Shown piece after piece: positions 1 to 4,581 of a stretch of 5,075 nt of DNA (position 1 is its first letter; every line of letters begins with the position of its first letter). The translations under genes were made by a program, and so were the position numbers. Location: assembly GCA_020058355.1 (NCBI GenBank), contig JAGVEG010000067.1, positions 1 to 5,075 on the forward strand. Direction: 5' to 3'. The stretch is from Candidatus Berkelbacteria bacterium. GTDB lineage: Bacteria > Patescibacteriota > UBA1384 > CAILIB01. The notes under the pieces are model-generated. The model was not told where the DNA came from. It did no database searches and saw nothing but the letters and a program-made list of their open reading frames with translations.

Positions 1-91
1 ACTGCCCAGTAGTTTAAGGTACTCAAACCCATTCGGCGGTCAGTAGTACTCTGAGTTTGTGTAACGACCGGCGAGCGAGTAGGCTTGGAGC
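1..91. other. Left-edge stretch with no supportable gene
   Basis: No convincing coding sequence is visible. On the plus strand all frames close early (TAG at 10-12, TAG at 44-46, TAA at 15-17), so at most the last few codons of an upstream plus-strand gene could lie here. On the minus strand an ATG at 32-30 opens a frame that stays open to the edge, but only about ten codons can be seen, with no clear ribosome site or promoter, so I do not call it. The right part presumably carries the promoter of the VOC gene. Confidence 0.4.
57..85 (+). promoter_or_regulatory. Weak candidate promoter of the VOC gene
   Basis: TTGTGT (57-62) and TAGGCT (80-85) are separated by 17 nt and each matches about half of the sigma-70 consensus. 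The -10-like box ends 6 nt before the ATG at 92, which would give a leaderless or nearly leaderless mRNA, as at other genes in this window. The only purine-rich candidate ribosome site (GGAG, 87-90) is one base from the ATG, too close to work normally. Both boxes are poor, so this is an inference supported mainly by the repeated geometry. Confidence 0.25.
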
Positions 92-550
92 ATGTCACAA
101 ACAATTACTCCCTTCCTTTGGTTTGATGGTCAGGCAGAAGTCGCAATGGAATTCTACTGTGGTATTTTCCCCGATACAAAAATACTGCATGTTACCCGCA
201 TGGGGGATGTGGTGCAGTACGTGCAGTTCATGCTACAGGGTCAGGAATTCATGGGTCTCAATGCGGGGCCTGAATTTCAGTTTACTGAAGCCGTCTCATT
301 TTTCGTCAGTTGCGATACCCAAGAAGAGGTAGATTCCTTGTGGGAGAAGCTCACTGCCGACGGTGGAGAAGAGAGTCAGTGTGGCTGGCTCAAGGATAAA
401 TTCGGACTTTCCTGGCAAATCATCCCCAAGCGCATGGGGCAATTGCTTAGTGACTCAGATCGGGAAGCTGCGGGACGCGCCATGCAGGCCATGCTTGGTA
501 TGCAGAAGATCAGCGTTCCAGAGCTTGAGGCGGCATTTGCCGGTAAGTAA
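92..550 (+). CDS. PhnB-like VOC superfamily protein (3-demethylubiquinone-9 3-methyltransferase-type fold)
   Basis: This is a 152-residue cytosolic protein of the glyoxalase/bleomycin-resistance (VOC) superfamily, in the PhnB-like group often labelled 3-demethylubiquinone-9 3-methyltransferase. The family hallmarks appear in order: PFLWFDGQAEVAMEFY (residues 7-22), the F-x-L-x-GQ-x-F-x-x-L-N-x-GP strand (46-60), the AVSFFVSCDTQEEVD segment (67-81), then CGWLKDKFGLSWQIIP (97-112), and a C-terminal helical part of the KISVPELEAAFAGK type (139-152). Length matches the family. The label comes from sequence similarity only; the catalytic activity of most members is unknown, and methyltransferase or ubiquinone work should not be assumed. 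The ATG at 92 puts the conserved start of the domain at residue 5. No terminator is visible before the next gene, so read-through is possible. Confidence 0.93.
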   Translation: MSQTITPFLWFDGQAEVAMEFYCGIFPDTKILHVTRMGDVVQYVQFMLQGQEFMGLNAGPEFQFTEAVSFFVSCDTQEEVDSLWEKLTADGGEESQCGWLKDKFGLSWQIIPKRMGQLLSDSDREAAGRAMQAMLGMQKISVPELEAAFAGK

Positions 551-572
551 TTGTCGACGCCACGTCCAGATC

Positions 573-603
573 TGCTAGTCTAGAAGAGTACTCCGCGTAA
601 TTT
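573..603 (+). promoter_or_regulatory. Candidate promoter(s) of the 156-residue membrane protein gene
   Basis: Two alternatives lie in the 59-bp gap. TAATTT (598-603) ends 6 nt before the ATG at 610, the leaderless geometry seen elsewhere in the window, but has no good -35 box. TGC-TAGTCT (573-581) is an extended -10 that would give a leader of about 20 nt. No Shine-Dalgarno sequence is visible just before the ATG, which favours the leaderless option. Neither is strong. Confidence 0.25.
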
Positions 604-609
604 ATTTGC

Positions 610-1080
610 ATGCAACCATCGAAGTCACGTCGTCTTGGCCCAATCATTGTCACTATTGTTCTTGTTGTCCTGGTGGCAGTATCAGCCTATCTCTTTGTCC
701 AGAATCGTCGTCTGCAAGACCCAACCCGTCAAGAGCGTGAGCTTACTGCGAAGTTGCAGAAGCAGCTACGGGGTAAGCTTGCCGTTGGTAAGGATGAGCA
801 ACCTTTGCTCTACGCAACTGTTTCCGATCCAGCAGCGCTTGCTGAGCAGCCGTTCTACCAGAAGGCACAGCAGGGCGATGTTGTCCTTCTGTATCAAGAG
901 ACAGGTCTTGCCGTACTCTATCGTCAGGAGACTCGCCAGATTGTAAGTGCTATCCCTGTTGGAAGCCAAGACCCTGCCGCCGCGGGATCACAGGGTGGCG
1001 CAATTGCAACGCCAACGCCAGCTGCAGCAACGGCAACCCCAAAGGCAAGTGGCAGCCCAAGTTCACTTAAGCCTCTCTAG
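610..1080 (+). CDS. Single-pass membrane protein with short globular domain and Ala/Thr/Pro-rich tail, CPR-type
   Basis: This 156-residue protein has a basic N-terminus (KSRR), one hydrophobic segment (about residues 10-30), a charged, probably helical stalk (31-58), a compact domain (about 60-118) and a low-complexity tail (119-156) rich in Ala, Thr, Pro and Ser. The topology implied is an N-terminal anchor with the domain and tail outside the membrane. The central pattern ATVSDPAALAEQPFYQKAQQ, followed by GDVVLLY, an LYR motif at 103-105 and a short IVSAIPVG strand, resembles from memory a family common in Saccharibacteria and Parcubacteria, where the motif reads like 'TVTD..kL.dQPFF..A..GDKVLIY...KKAILYR...NKII'. 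Function is unknown in that family. A terminator starts 10 nt after the stop. The tail composition fits a flexible, surface-exposed linker. The family assignment rests on memory of the motif, not a search. Confidence 0.85.
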   Translation: MQPSKSRRLGPIIVTIVLVVLVAVSAYLFVQNRRLQDPTRQERELTAKLQKQLRGKLAVGKDEQPLLYATVSDPAALAEQPFYQKAQQGDVVLLYQETGLAVLYRQETRQIVSAIPVGSQDPAAAGSQGGAIATPTPAAATATPKASGSPSSLKPL

Positions 1081-1090
1081 TCAAGAACCA

Positions 1091-1114
1091 AAAAACCGCC
1101 ATGAGGCGGTTTTT
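1091..1114. terminator. Bidirectional intrinsic terminator
   Basis: A perfect 10-bp stem (AAAAACCGCC with GGCGGTTTTT) encloses the loop ATGA. On the plus strand the GC part is followed by five T; on the minus strand by six T. It lies 10 nt after the stop of the 156-residue membrane protein gene and 7 nt beyond the stop of the minus-strand micropeptide gene, so it can end both converging units. Confidence 0.93.
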
Positions 1115-1121
1115 ATGTGTG

Positions 1122-1241
1122 TTAGCTCAGAACTTTTACAACCAGGTAGATTCCACCGGCAATCAGGGTGGTTATGCCGAACACGGCAATAAACAGTCCG
1201 TCGATGCAGTAGTAAGGGGTTGGTGATTGGTTATCGGCCAT
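1122..1241 (-). CDS. 39-residue predicted membrane micropeptide overlapping the UPF0104-type gene
   Basis: Read on the minus strand, the ATG at 1241-1239 opens a 39-codon frame ending in TAA at 1124-1122. The peptide starts MADNQSPTPYYC, followed by a hydrophobic stretch from about residue 15 to 38 (LFIAVFGITTLIAGGIYLVV, then KVLS), i.e. one transmembrane helix with a short polar N-terminus. Its first 11 bases overlap the last codons of the upstream UPF0104-type gene (frame shifted), an arrangement typical of translationally coupled neighbours. A strong terminator follows 7 nt after the stop, so the frame exactly fills the space between gene and terminator. No Shine-Dalgarno sequence is evident, consistent with coupling or weak expression. 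I recognise no family. It could be a subunit or modulator of the upstream membrane protein (inference). Against it: short frames arise by chance, although the clean transmembrane composition makes chance less likely. Confidence 0.62.
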   Translation of the reverse strand: MADNQSPTPYYCIDGLFIAVFGITTLIAGGIYLVVKVLS

Positions 1242-2232
1242 ATGTCTTAGGTATGCGCTGAGTTAGGTTCTTTGCAAATGAAGCGATACCGAGGAGGAGG
1301 GGGAGCCAAAATGTGTAGACACGAAAAAGAAGGACAACAGCCAGAGCGATTGGCGTGGCAAACCCGAAGGAAATAAGTAAGGCACTCGCAGCACCCTCTA
1401 CAATGCCAATTCCTTGTGGCGTGGGCGAGAACACTACGAGGAGCATGGCGGTGGTGTAGACCACTAAGAGCTGTGAGAAGAAAATCGGCTGGTGGAAGGC
1501 AAGAAAAATAGCGGCAAATACCGCAAGATTGGTAGCGTGGGCGGCAAGTGACCAGAGTAAACAGATGAGAAATGCCCTGCGGTGATGCCAGATCTCAGCG
1601 ATAGTCTGCCGTAGGGTTTCTACGCCACGATGCGCCCAGCCTCGCGGAATCTTTATAAGGAGTAAGAGGTGTTCGAGTGGTGTTAATACACGGGCCAGGA
1701 GGTTGGGGAGGAGGAGCAAGAGAGTAAGTACCGTGATAATCGTAGCAATCATGCCAGCCACAATAGTGGCGGCAGTCTGCTCAGTGGCCGTGAAGGCTCC
1801 ACGGAGGAATATAGTACTGATGCCGGCGAGAAAGAAGAGGCCGAGGTAGTCACTCGCAAGAGCAATCAATAGGGCCGAGTATGCCTTACCCGATTCGTGG
1901 CCGTTCTTCTTTACCTGCTCAACAAAGAGTAGATTCCCCAGTGCGCCACCTGGGGTTACGATACCAATTACTCGCGAGCGAAGTGCGGTGCTCACTGATT
2001 GGCGAATGGTTATTGGCGCGCCAAGCGTTGTGAAGGCGGTACGAAAGATTGATCCATATGCCGGGTAGTAAGTAGCTTGGAAAAACAGTGCGATACCAAG
2101 CCACCACCACGAAGCACCCTGTGAAGCTGAAAGGTCGCTACGTAACACGGCAAATTGTCGCGCAAAGAAGACAATTGCCGCAACAAGGATAACCGCCCCC
2201 AAGACGGTCTGAATTGTTCGCGCGCGTTGCAT
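1231..2232 (-). CDS. Lysylphosphatidylglycerol synthase TM region / UPF0104 family integral membrane protein
   Basis: A 333-residue polytopic membrane protein with about eight hydrophobic segments (near residues 7-25, 43-60, 118-143, 153-177, 219-247, 252-270, 281-303, 305-320). Two family-type motifs are visible: IVTPGGALGN (91-100) after the second segment, and SPTPQGIGIVEGA (269-281), matching the P-x-x-x-G-G/I-G-x-x-E signature of the LPG_synthase_TM (UPF0104) family. That family includes the flippase half of MprF and AglD-like proteins and is thought to move lipids or lipid-linked molecules across the membrane. Here there is no aminoacyl-transferase domain, so lysyl-PG synthesis is not supported; a flippase-like role is inferred. 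I chose the ATG at 2232 because AGGA (2244-2241) sits 8 nt upstream and the protein begins directly before the first hydrophobic segment. The frame stays open to 2487, but that extension would run through the toxin-antitoxin promoter and antitoxin gene. Its 3' end overlaps the micropeptide gene by 11 bp. Confidence 0.88.
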   Translation of the reverse strand: MQRARTIQTVLGAVILVAAIVFFARQFAVLRSDLSASQGASWWWLGIALFFQATYYPAYGSIFRTAFTTLGAPITIRQSVSTALRSRVIGIVTPGGALGNLLFVEQVKKNGHESGKAYSALLIALASDYLGLFFLAGISTIFLRGAFTATEQTAATIVAGMIATIITVLTLLLLLPNLLARVLTPLEHLLLLIKIPRGWAHRGVETLRQTIAEIWHHRRAFLICLLWSLAAHATNLAVFAAIFLAFHQPIFFSQLLVVYTTAMLLVVFSPTPQGIGIVEGAASALLISFGFATPIALAVVLLFRVYTFWLPLLLGIASFAKNLTQRIPKTYGR

Positions 2233-2240
2233 ACTGCGTA

Positions 2241-2244
2241 TCCT
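2241..2244 (-). promoter_or_regulatory. Shine-Dalgarno site deciding the start of the UPF0104-type gene
   Basis: On the minus strand AGGA lies 8 nt before the ATG at 2232. It supports the 333-residue form over the longer open frame, and it contrasts with the apparently leaderless neighbours, which lack such a site. I see no clear promoter for this gene in the 66-bp divergent gap. Confidence 0.65.
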
Positions 2245-2262
2245 AGCGATTTCTTGAGCAGA

Positions 2263-2291
2263 TTGCACAAATGTACATTTAAATGTATACT
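2263..2291 (+). promoter_or_regulatory. Promoter of the toxin-antitoxin operon (leaderless geometry)
   Basis: TTGCAC (2263-2268), a 17-nt spacer and TATACT (2286-2291) form a good sigma-70-like promoter; the -10 box differs from consensus at one position. The box ends 7 nt before the antitoxin ATG at 2299, so transcription should begin at or next to the start codon. No Shine-Dalgarno sequence is present between the -10 box and the ATG, which agrees with a leaderless mRNA. Confidence 0.7.
2272..2289. promoter_or_regulatory. Palindromic operator candidate of the toxin-antitoxin operon
   Basis: TACATTTAAATGTA (2274-2287) is a perfect 14-bp palindrome, extendable to 2272-2289 with one mismatched pair. 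It lies between the -35 and -10 boxes and touches the -10 box. A second inverted repeat, ATGTAT (2283-2288) and ATACAT (2295-2300) with a 6-bp spacer, overlaps the start codon, so the ATGTA-type half-site recurs several times. Phd/YefM antitoxins are known to repress their own operon by binding palindromes at the promoter; assigning that role here is inference from position and symmetry. The site could also affect the divergent UPF0104-type gene. Confidence 0.65.
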
Positions 2292-2298
2292 TTAATAC

Positions 2299-2559
2299 AT
2301 GAAGTACATAACCACCACCGATCTTCGGACAAAATCGAGTGAGCTTGTAGCCCAGCTTAAAAGTGGACAAGAGGTAATCCTTCTTCATCGTTCTGAAGTA
2401 CTGGGAACCATCGTACCACCATTGGTAAAGAAGCCAATCTCCGTAGAAGATGGTCTTAAAACTATTCAGTTCCTTGCGGGGCAACACAGTGCCGGTTTAC
2501 GTTCGGAAGCAGATTATTATCAGCATCTGCAAGAAAAATATGGCAAAGGTCTTTCTTGA
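2299..2559 (+). CDS. Phd/YefM family antitoxin
   Basis: An 86-residue protein with the N-terminal Phd/YefM pattern: MKYITTTDLRTKSSELVAQL (1-20), then KSGQEVILLHRSEVLGTIVP (21-40), the strand-helix-strand fold that dimerises and binds operator DNA. The rest (about 45-86) is polar and charged, ends YYQHLQEKYGKGLS, and corresponds to the toxin-binding tail, which is usually unstructured until bound. Length is normal for the family. The gene overlaps the PIN toxin gene by 20 bp, the usual antitoxin-first order. The ATG is taken because it begins exactly at the conserved domain and lies 7 nt after a strong -10 box. The expected role is neutralising the downstream toxin and repressing the operon through the palindrome at 2274-2287. 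Confidence 0.9.
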   Translation: MKYITTTDLRTKSSELVAQLKSGQEVILLHRSEVLGTIVPPLVKKPISVEDGLKTIQFLAGQHSAGLRSEADYYQHLQEKYGKGLS

Positions 2560-2917
2560 CGTAAACTACCTCATTGACGTTACGTGGCGAAACCCTAACT
2601 TGGGTGAGCAGTTGTACAGTCATGACCTGGTTATCTCACCTGCATCACTCTCAATTGTTGCCTACGTTGGGAAGGTGAAATGTCCCTCAGAAATGCTTAC
2701 CGCAATCGTGAACACGTACCAAATGGCGGCATTGGATGATGAGGTGCTTATTCCTGCTCTTTATGGGCCAACTAAAGATATTGAAGACAATATTCAGTTG
2801 CAGAGCGCACTACTAGAAAAGTGCCAATTCTTTCTTACCCACGACAATGATCTCTTAAAGATGGGTATCTTTGGGTCAATGGTTATTACCAGTATGCTTC
2901 CTACTTTCGAAAAATAG
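2540..2917 (+). CDS. PIN-domain toxin (VapC-like ribonuclease) partner of the Phd-type antitoxin
   Basis: A 125-residue PIN-like protein. The first strand and acid are in MAKVFLDVNYLIDV (D7, equivalent to the D in the DxN motif). The later acidic sites are in GPTKDIEDNIQLQSAL (E82/D83) and FFLTHDNDLL (D102, D104). The second canonical acid of PIN nucleases, expected near residue 42, is not visible: that region reads SLSIVAYVGKVK. PIN toxins cleave RNA with Mg2+ held by these acids, so activity is probable by family but the missing acid leaves it open. I recall similar 'GPT.D.ED..Q' PIN proteins in CPR genomes, so the change may be a subfamily trait. The ATG at 2540 puts the first catalytic strand at residue 4; an in-frame upstream extension to 2450 would overlap the antitoxin heavily and lacks PIN features. 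The stop lies 7 bp from that of the convergent DUF1905 gene. Confidence 0.87.
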   Translation: MAKVFLDVNYLIDVTWRNPNLGEQLYSHDLVISPASLSIVAYVGKVKCPSEMLTAIVNTYQMAALDDEVLIPALYGPTKDIEDNIQLQSALLEKCQFFLTHDNDLLKMGIFGSMVITSMLPTFEK

Positions 2918-2924
2918 TAACGCA

Positions 2925-3227
2925 CTAGAGAAGGCACTCCAAGTACACTTCACAGTTGGTGGTAGGAGTAATCCCTTCCCGGATGCGCACCTCCCTTTTA
3001 ATGGGGAGGAGGTAGGTGCCAATTTTTGTATCGGGGAAGATTGAGGTAGTCCAGGTGGTCATGCCAATTGAGACGCGCACCTTTACCGAGCCAAACCCTC
3101 GTCGCAGGGTGCCACTGGCAAGATCACTAATTGCAGCCGTAACGTCGGGTGGGGTTGAGAGAAACGTCCATGCAGCTTTGCCGGGATATTCCCAGGGAGT
3201 GGCGCTAAAGGTGAAGGAGGGGTTCAT
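2925..3227 (-). CDS. DUF1905 domain protein
   Basis: A 100-residue protein that is essentially one DUF1905 domain. The order of motifs fits: FTFSATPWEYPGKAAWTFLS (5-24) with the conserved aromatic AW, a short helix, RRGFGSVKVRVSIGMTTWTTS (42-62), then the IFP turn (63-65) and TYLLPIKREVRIREGI (71-86), ending in a strand of the CEVYLECLL type. In other bacteria this small beta-barrel-like domain is often alone or fused to a YdeI/OmdA-type domain; here it stands alone and is full length. Its biochemical function is unknown. I chose the ATG at 3227 because the domain starts within five residues of it and a -10 box lies just upstream; a longer in-frame start at 3293 would cross the divergent promoter region and the TspO start. 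It converges on the toxin gene with only 7 bp between stops and no terminator there. Confidence 0.88.
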   Translation of the reverse strand: MNPSFTFSATPWEYPGKAAWTFLSTPPDVTAAISDLASGTLRRGFGSVKVRVSIGMTTWTTSIFPDTKIGTYLLPIKREVRIREGITPTTNCEVYLECLL

Positions 3228-3235
3228 GTGATTAA

Positions 3236-3244
3236 AGTATAGCA
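3236..3244 (-). promoter_or_regulatory. Extended -10 promoter of the DUF1905 gene (leaderless geometry)
   Basis: On the minus strand TGC-TATACT (3244-3236) is an extended -10 element, followed by TTAATCAC and then the ATG at 3227, leaving room for a leader of about 0-2 nt. No Shine-Dalgarno site exists and no good -35 box is seen, which an extended -10 can tolerate. The stretch TATACTTTAAT is identical to that of the toxin-antitoxin promoter. Confidence 0.6.
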
Positions 3245-3272
3245 ATGAATAAGCGTTCAGATATTGAAATAA

Positions 3273-3281
3273 TGGTATGCT
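3273..3281 (+). promoter_or_regulatory. Extended -10 promoter of the TspO gene (leaderless geometry)
   Basis: TGG-TATGCT (3273-3281) is an extended -10 element that ends 6 nt before the ATG at 3288, so the transcript should begin at or near the start codon. There is no Shine-Dalgarno sequence and no recognisable -35 box. It lies back to back with the DUF1905 promoter in a 60-bp gap. Between them TTCA-GATAT-TGAA (3256-3268) is a short inverted repeat that could be an operator, but it is too short to call. Confidence 0.5.
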
Positions 3282-3287
3282 GGGGCT

Positions 3288-3617
3288 ATGCAAGATTTCC
3301 CCACCTGGTACGCCCAGCTGCAGAAGCCGAGTTGGACGCCAGACGCTAGTATCATCGGAGCTATTTGGACGATTCTCTATCCTGTCATAATCGTCATGAA
3401 CCTGATTGCTAACTTTTCGTTCACACCAGTGCAGTTCGGGCTCCGTAACCTGCCACTTGCCAGCCTGGTAATTCTGGTTGTGCTGAGTACTGCGATACTG
3501 AGCGCCGTGCAGCTTTTTCCAACACAGCGCGCGCTTGCCTATGCACTTCTCCCTTATGTTGTCTGGGTGAGTATTGCGAGCGTGCTACAGATTAGTATTA
3601 CGTGGCTAAATCGATGA
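3288..3617 (+). CDS. Short TspO/MBR (tryptophan-rich sensory protein) family protein
   Basis: A 109-residue membrane protein with clear TspO/MBR hallmarks: WYAQLQKPSWTP (7-18), the WTILYP motif (27-32), NFSFTPVQFGL (42-52), corresponding to the TM3 end (N-x-x-W/F-T-P-V-F-F-G in other members), and a C-terminal pair of segments (about 55-76 and 81-104) with LPYVVWVSIASVLQ (88-101) and a final WLN. TspO proteins bind porphyrins and other hydrophobic ligands and are linked to stress or tetrapyrrole responses. Usual length is about 150-160 residues with five helices. Here the helix before the WY loop is absent, and the end of TM2, the TM2-TM3 loop and the start of TM3 appear to be missing, so WTILYPVIIV runs straight into MNLIANFSFTP. 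That leaves about three helices. Reading is in frame throughout, so it is not an obvious pseudogene. The gene overlaps the next by ATGA. Confidence 0.83.
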   Translation: MQDFPTWYAQLQKPSWTPDASIIGAIWTILYPVIIVMNLIANFSFTPVQFGLRNLPLASLVILVVLSTAILSAVQLFPTQRALAYALLPYVVWVSIASVLQISITWLNR

Positions 3618-4540
3618 GAGAATTAACGCTTCCATCTCGAGTTCCTCATCGCCCAAGAAAACCGGTAGCCGAAGAGCTTGCCTATGCCCAAAAATATCCA
3701 CGTCTTGAGGCCGAGCAGTCAATCGAAGACGGGCTTCAGGGGGAGGCTATTGCTCGTGAGGCAGTATGGTTTGGTGAGAAAGAATGGGGGCGGGCACTCG
3801 AAAATCGCAACATCGAGAGTTTAATCGAACAATTCTCCGCCATTCCTGAAATGTATATGGGACGTCCCAAGCTTCGTGAGCAACTTGGTGACGTGATTAG
3901 TGAAGTGATTGTTGCTGCTACAGAGCAAGAAATAACGATCGAGCCTGAAGATTATGAAGCTATAGCCTCTAAGGGTGCCCTTCCTGAAGGGAGAGAGGAG
4001 GATATCCGTGATTATATGGATCGCTGTCTTTCGTTGGTTGCGCGCTACAATGCGGGTATGACTCGCTTCCTAGAGTTGTACTCAGTTATGAACCCTGAAT
4101 TTACTAGCGAGGTACGCGAGAACTTTATCAAGCGAGGCTATACGCGACCACAGTGCACACTCTTGATGGGTAGGGAGCGGACATCATTTATTGCCAAGCA
4201 TATCGGCAAGTCTGTTCCTGACACAGGTAGTGTACTTATTGCCATTAACCTCCCCAGGCCGCTTGCACGCTTTTGGTATCGGGGAGGTCGTCACGGTGGT
4301 GCCCAGCAGGTTCCACCTGGGCACATTGCCTGGGGAGACATCTACTGGCGCTCCATGCCGGTATTATGGGAGGCACTACGCGAGATCACTTCATTGAGTG
4401 AACCGGTACGACGTATGAATGCTTTTGGTCAGCACGACCCAAAAGAGTATTACTATGTATATGAAGTGGGAGGGGTTAAGAGTGAGGAAGTTCCTGAAGA
4501 TTTTTGGTCTGATGATTCTGAATCGGAACTAGAAAAGTAA
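3614..4540 (+). CDS. 308-residue protein of unknown family, coupled to TspO
   Basis: I do not recognise this protein. It is soluble by appearance, with no signal peptide or transmembrane segment. The N-terminal 20 residues are basic and proline-rich (PSRVPHRPRKP). Residues about 20-155 are charged and look largely helical, with many Glu/Arg pairs. About 170-250 is a distinct, probably folded segment: RGYTRPQC (174-181), SVLIAINLPRPLARFWYRGG (206-225), then an aromatic, His- and Gly-rich stretch with HIAWGDIYW (237-245). The last 20 residues are strongly acidic (EEVPEDFWSDDSESELE). Start choice: the ATG at 3614 overlaps the TspO stop as ATGA, a standard coupled arrangement; a GTG at 3602 in the same frame would add four residues and overlap TspO more. 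No Shine-Dalgarno site is clear, so translation probably depends on ribosomes finishing TspO. It is the last gene before the hairpin at 4543-4574. A role linked to TspO is inference from the coupling alone. Confidence 0.85.
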   Translation: MRELTLPSRVPHRPRKPVAEELAYAQKYPRLEAEQSIEDGLQGEAIAREAVWFGEKEWGRALENRNIESLIEQFSAIPEMYMGRPKLREQLGDVISEVIVAATEQEITIEPEDYEAIASKGALPEGREEDIRDYMDRCLSLVARYNAGMTRFLELYSVMNPEFTSEVRENFIKRGYTRPQCTLLMGRERTSFIAKHIGKSVPDTGSVLIAINLPRPLARFWYRGGRHGGAQQVPPGHIAWGDIYWRSMPVLWEALREITSLSEPVRRMNAFGQHDPKEYYYVYEVGGVKSEEVPEDFWSDDSESELEK

Positions 4541-4542
4541 AA

Positions 4543-4574
4543 ACCAGCCAACGAAGAAGCCTTCGTCGGCTGGT
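4543..4574. terminator. Hairpin terminator between converging genes
   Basis: ACCAGCC-A-ACGAAG and CTTCGT-C-GGCTGGT form a stem of 13 pairs with one A-C mismatch around a 4-nt loop (AAGC). On the minus strand the stem is followed by TTTTACTTTTC, a good U-rich tail, so it mainly ends the minus-strand gene at 4582. On the plus strand the tail is CCTGAA, without a T run, so termination of the 308-residue gene would be weaker or rely on the stem alone. It begins 2 nt after that gene's stop. Confidence 0.82.
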
Positions 4575-4581
4575 CCTGAAT

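Noticed and set aside
1..30. Start of a minus-strand gene at the left edge (ATG at 32)
   Set aside because: Only about ten codons are visible, with no ribosome site or convincing -10 box.
2233..2487. N-terminal extension of the UPF0104-type protein (in-frame start at 2487)
   Set aside because: It would add 85 residues that are not membrane-like and run antisense through the antitoxin gene and its promoter; the ATG at 2232 has a Shine-Dalgarno site and starts at the first helix.
2911..2935. Terminator between the converging toxin and DUF1905 genes
   Set aside because: The 7-bp gap and its flanks show no stem followed by a T run.
3016..3231. Plus-strand frame antisense to DUF1905
   Set aside because: DUF1905 on the other strand has clear domain motifs; this frame has none.
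3228..3293. N-terminal extension of the DUF1905 protein (in-frame start at 3293)
   Set aside because: The domain starts at residue 5 from the ATG at 3227, and the extension would overlap the divergent promoters and the TspO start codon.
3602..3613. GTG start for the 308-residue protein
   Set aside because: The ATG at 3614 gives the common ATGA overlap with TspO; the GTG adds only four residues and has no ribosome site. It cannot be fully excluded.
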